This document shows positions 57,779 through 57,990 of a stretch of DNA of 57,990 bases, piece after piece; the stretch's first letter is position 1; each line of letters starts with the position of its first letter. This DNA is from Rubritepida flocculans DSM 14296 (GTDB lineage Bacteria; Pseudomonadota; Alphaproteobacteria; Acetobacterales; Acetobacteraceae): assembly GCF_000425365.1 (NCBI RefSeq), contig NZ_AUDH01000020.1, forward strand, positions 1 to 57,990. Reading direction: 5' to 3'. A model generated the notes under the pieces. The model had not been told where the DNA came from, did not search any database, and saw only the letters and a program-made list of their open reading frames with translations. The translations under genes and the position numbers were made by a program.

Positions 57779-57990
57779 TTACCCACCGGCGATCCCGACC
57801 CGCCGTGGATGAAACTGTGGCACTGTGATTTGGCTGGTGGCGAGGTCGGCATGGTCATGGTGCGCCAGAGCCCGCGTATCAGTTGGACCCGGAAGGCCCC
57901 GAGCACCCTCGCTTGCGCCAAGGGCGGCGACGCCTGGGAGCGCGCTGTCTAGACTTCCCTTCTTGGGCCTTCTCCACCGGTCTTGGCAGA
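57779..57990. other. Unassigned end of the window
   Basis: After R6 the sequence is less GC-biased than the genes to its left. The only short frame of note is a 47-codon one at 57809-57952 (MKLWHCDLAGGEVGMVMVRQ at its start), without a ribosome site. I do not recognise it. It could be the remnant or edge of a gene or mobile element outside the window. Confidence 0.3.

Overview
This window is a stretch of ordinary chromosome from a very GC-rich alphaproteobacterium, most likely a member of the Acetobacteraceae / Rhodospirillales (Roseomonas-like). That placement is an inference. It rests on hopanoid genes (hpnH, hpnN), a CcrM-type GANTC methyltransferase, a DUF3035 lipoprotein (BamF type), a DUF4167 protein beside prmC, a MutL that carries the endonuclease motif, a tripartite-tricarboxylate (Bug) receptor, and the extreme G+C at third codon positions. 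I see no phage, plasmid, insertion-sequence transposase, CRISPR array or rRNA. One tRNA is present, tRNA-Val(CAC).

Layout. 0-2.2 kb: OmpA-type outer-membrane protein, tRNA-Val and a DUF3108 protein. 2.3-9.1 kb (minus): a same-direction run of ferritin-like protein, CopD-like membrane protein, the hopanoid transporter HpnN, an M81/MlrC peptidase and phosphoglycolate phosphatase. 9.4-12.4 kb (plus): a chemotaxis receptor and the hopanoid radical-SAM enzyme HpnH. 12.4-18.9 kb: Bug receptor, isoaspartyl peptidase, TadA, then a tightly overlapped plus-strand run (glutamine amidotransferase, rRNA pseudouridine synthase, RsmD, GT4 glycosyltransferase, unknown). 19.0-24.9 kb (minus): hybrid histidine kinase, class III aminotransferase, GlcG/HbpS-like protein and an EnvC-like protein. 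25.0-27.3 kb: GST-VOC-FkbM operon, convergent with opgH. 29.5-32.4 kb (minus): ccrM, rnhB and a PA0069-type radical SAM protein. 32.4-37.2 kb: TIGR04283 glycosyltransferase, WD40-cytochrome c protein, small membrane protein, MaoC hydratase, LOG and RibF. 37.4-48.5 kb (plus): ileS-lspA-lipoproteins, two M16 peptidases, pgi, mutL and a histidine phosphatase. 48.5-52.7 kb: a long leader, mgtE, an OprB-like porin and MgtC. 52.7-57.6 kb: prfA-prmC, DUF4167, aat, cytochrome b561 and a DUF429-like protein.

Several neighbours work together. IleS/LspA sit beside two candidate lipoproteins that LspA would process. PrmC methylates the GGQ loop of the release factor encoded just before it. MgtE and MgtC flank a porin. 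HpnH and HpnN act at the start of side-chain addition and in transport of the same lipid.

The most interesting non-coding material is: (1) a 620-base leader before mgtE with two or three small ORFs that have good ribosome-binding sites, followed by a hairpin that buries the mgtE Shine-Dalgarno; (2) a family of about six structured intergenic repeats, each built on NotI-like palindromes and placed on gene termini, one of which supplies the last codons and stop of gph; (3) three GANTC sites within 33 bases in front of ccrM; and (4) a cluster of five perfect hairpins at 33.1-33.3 kb.
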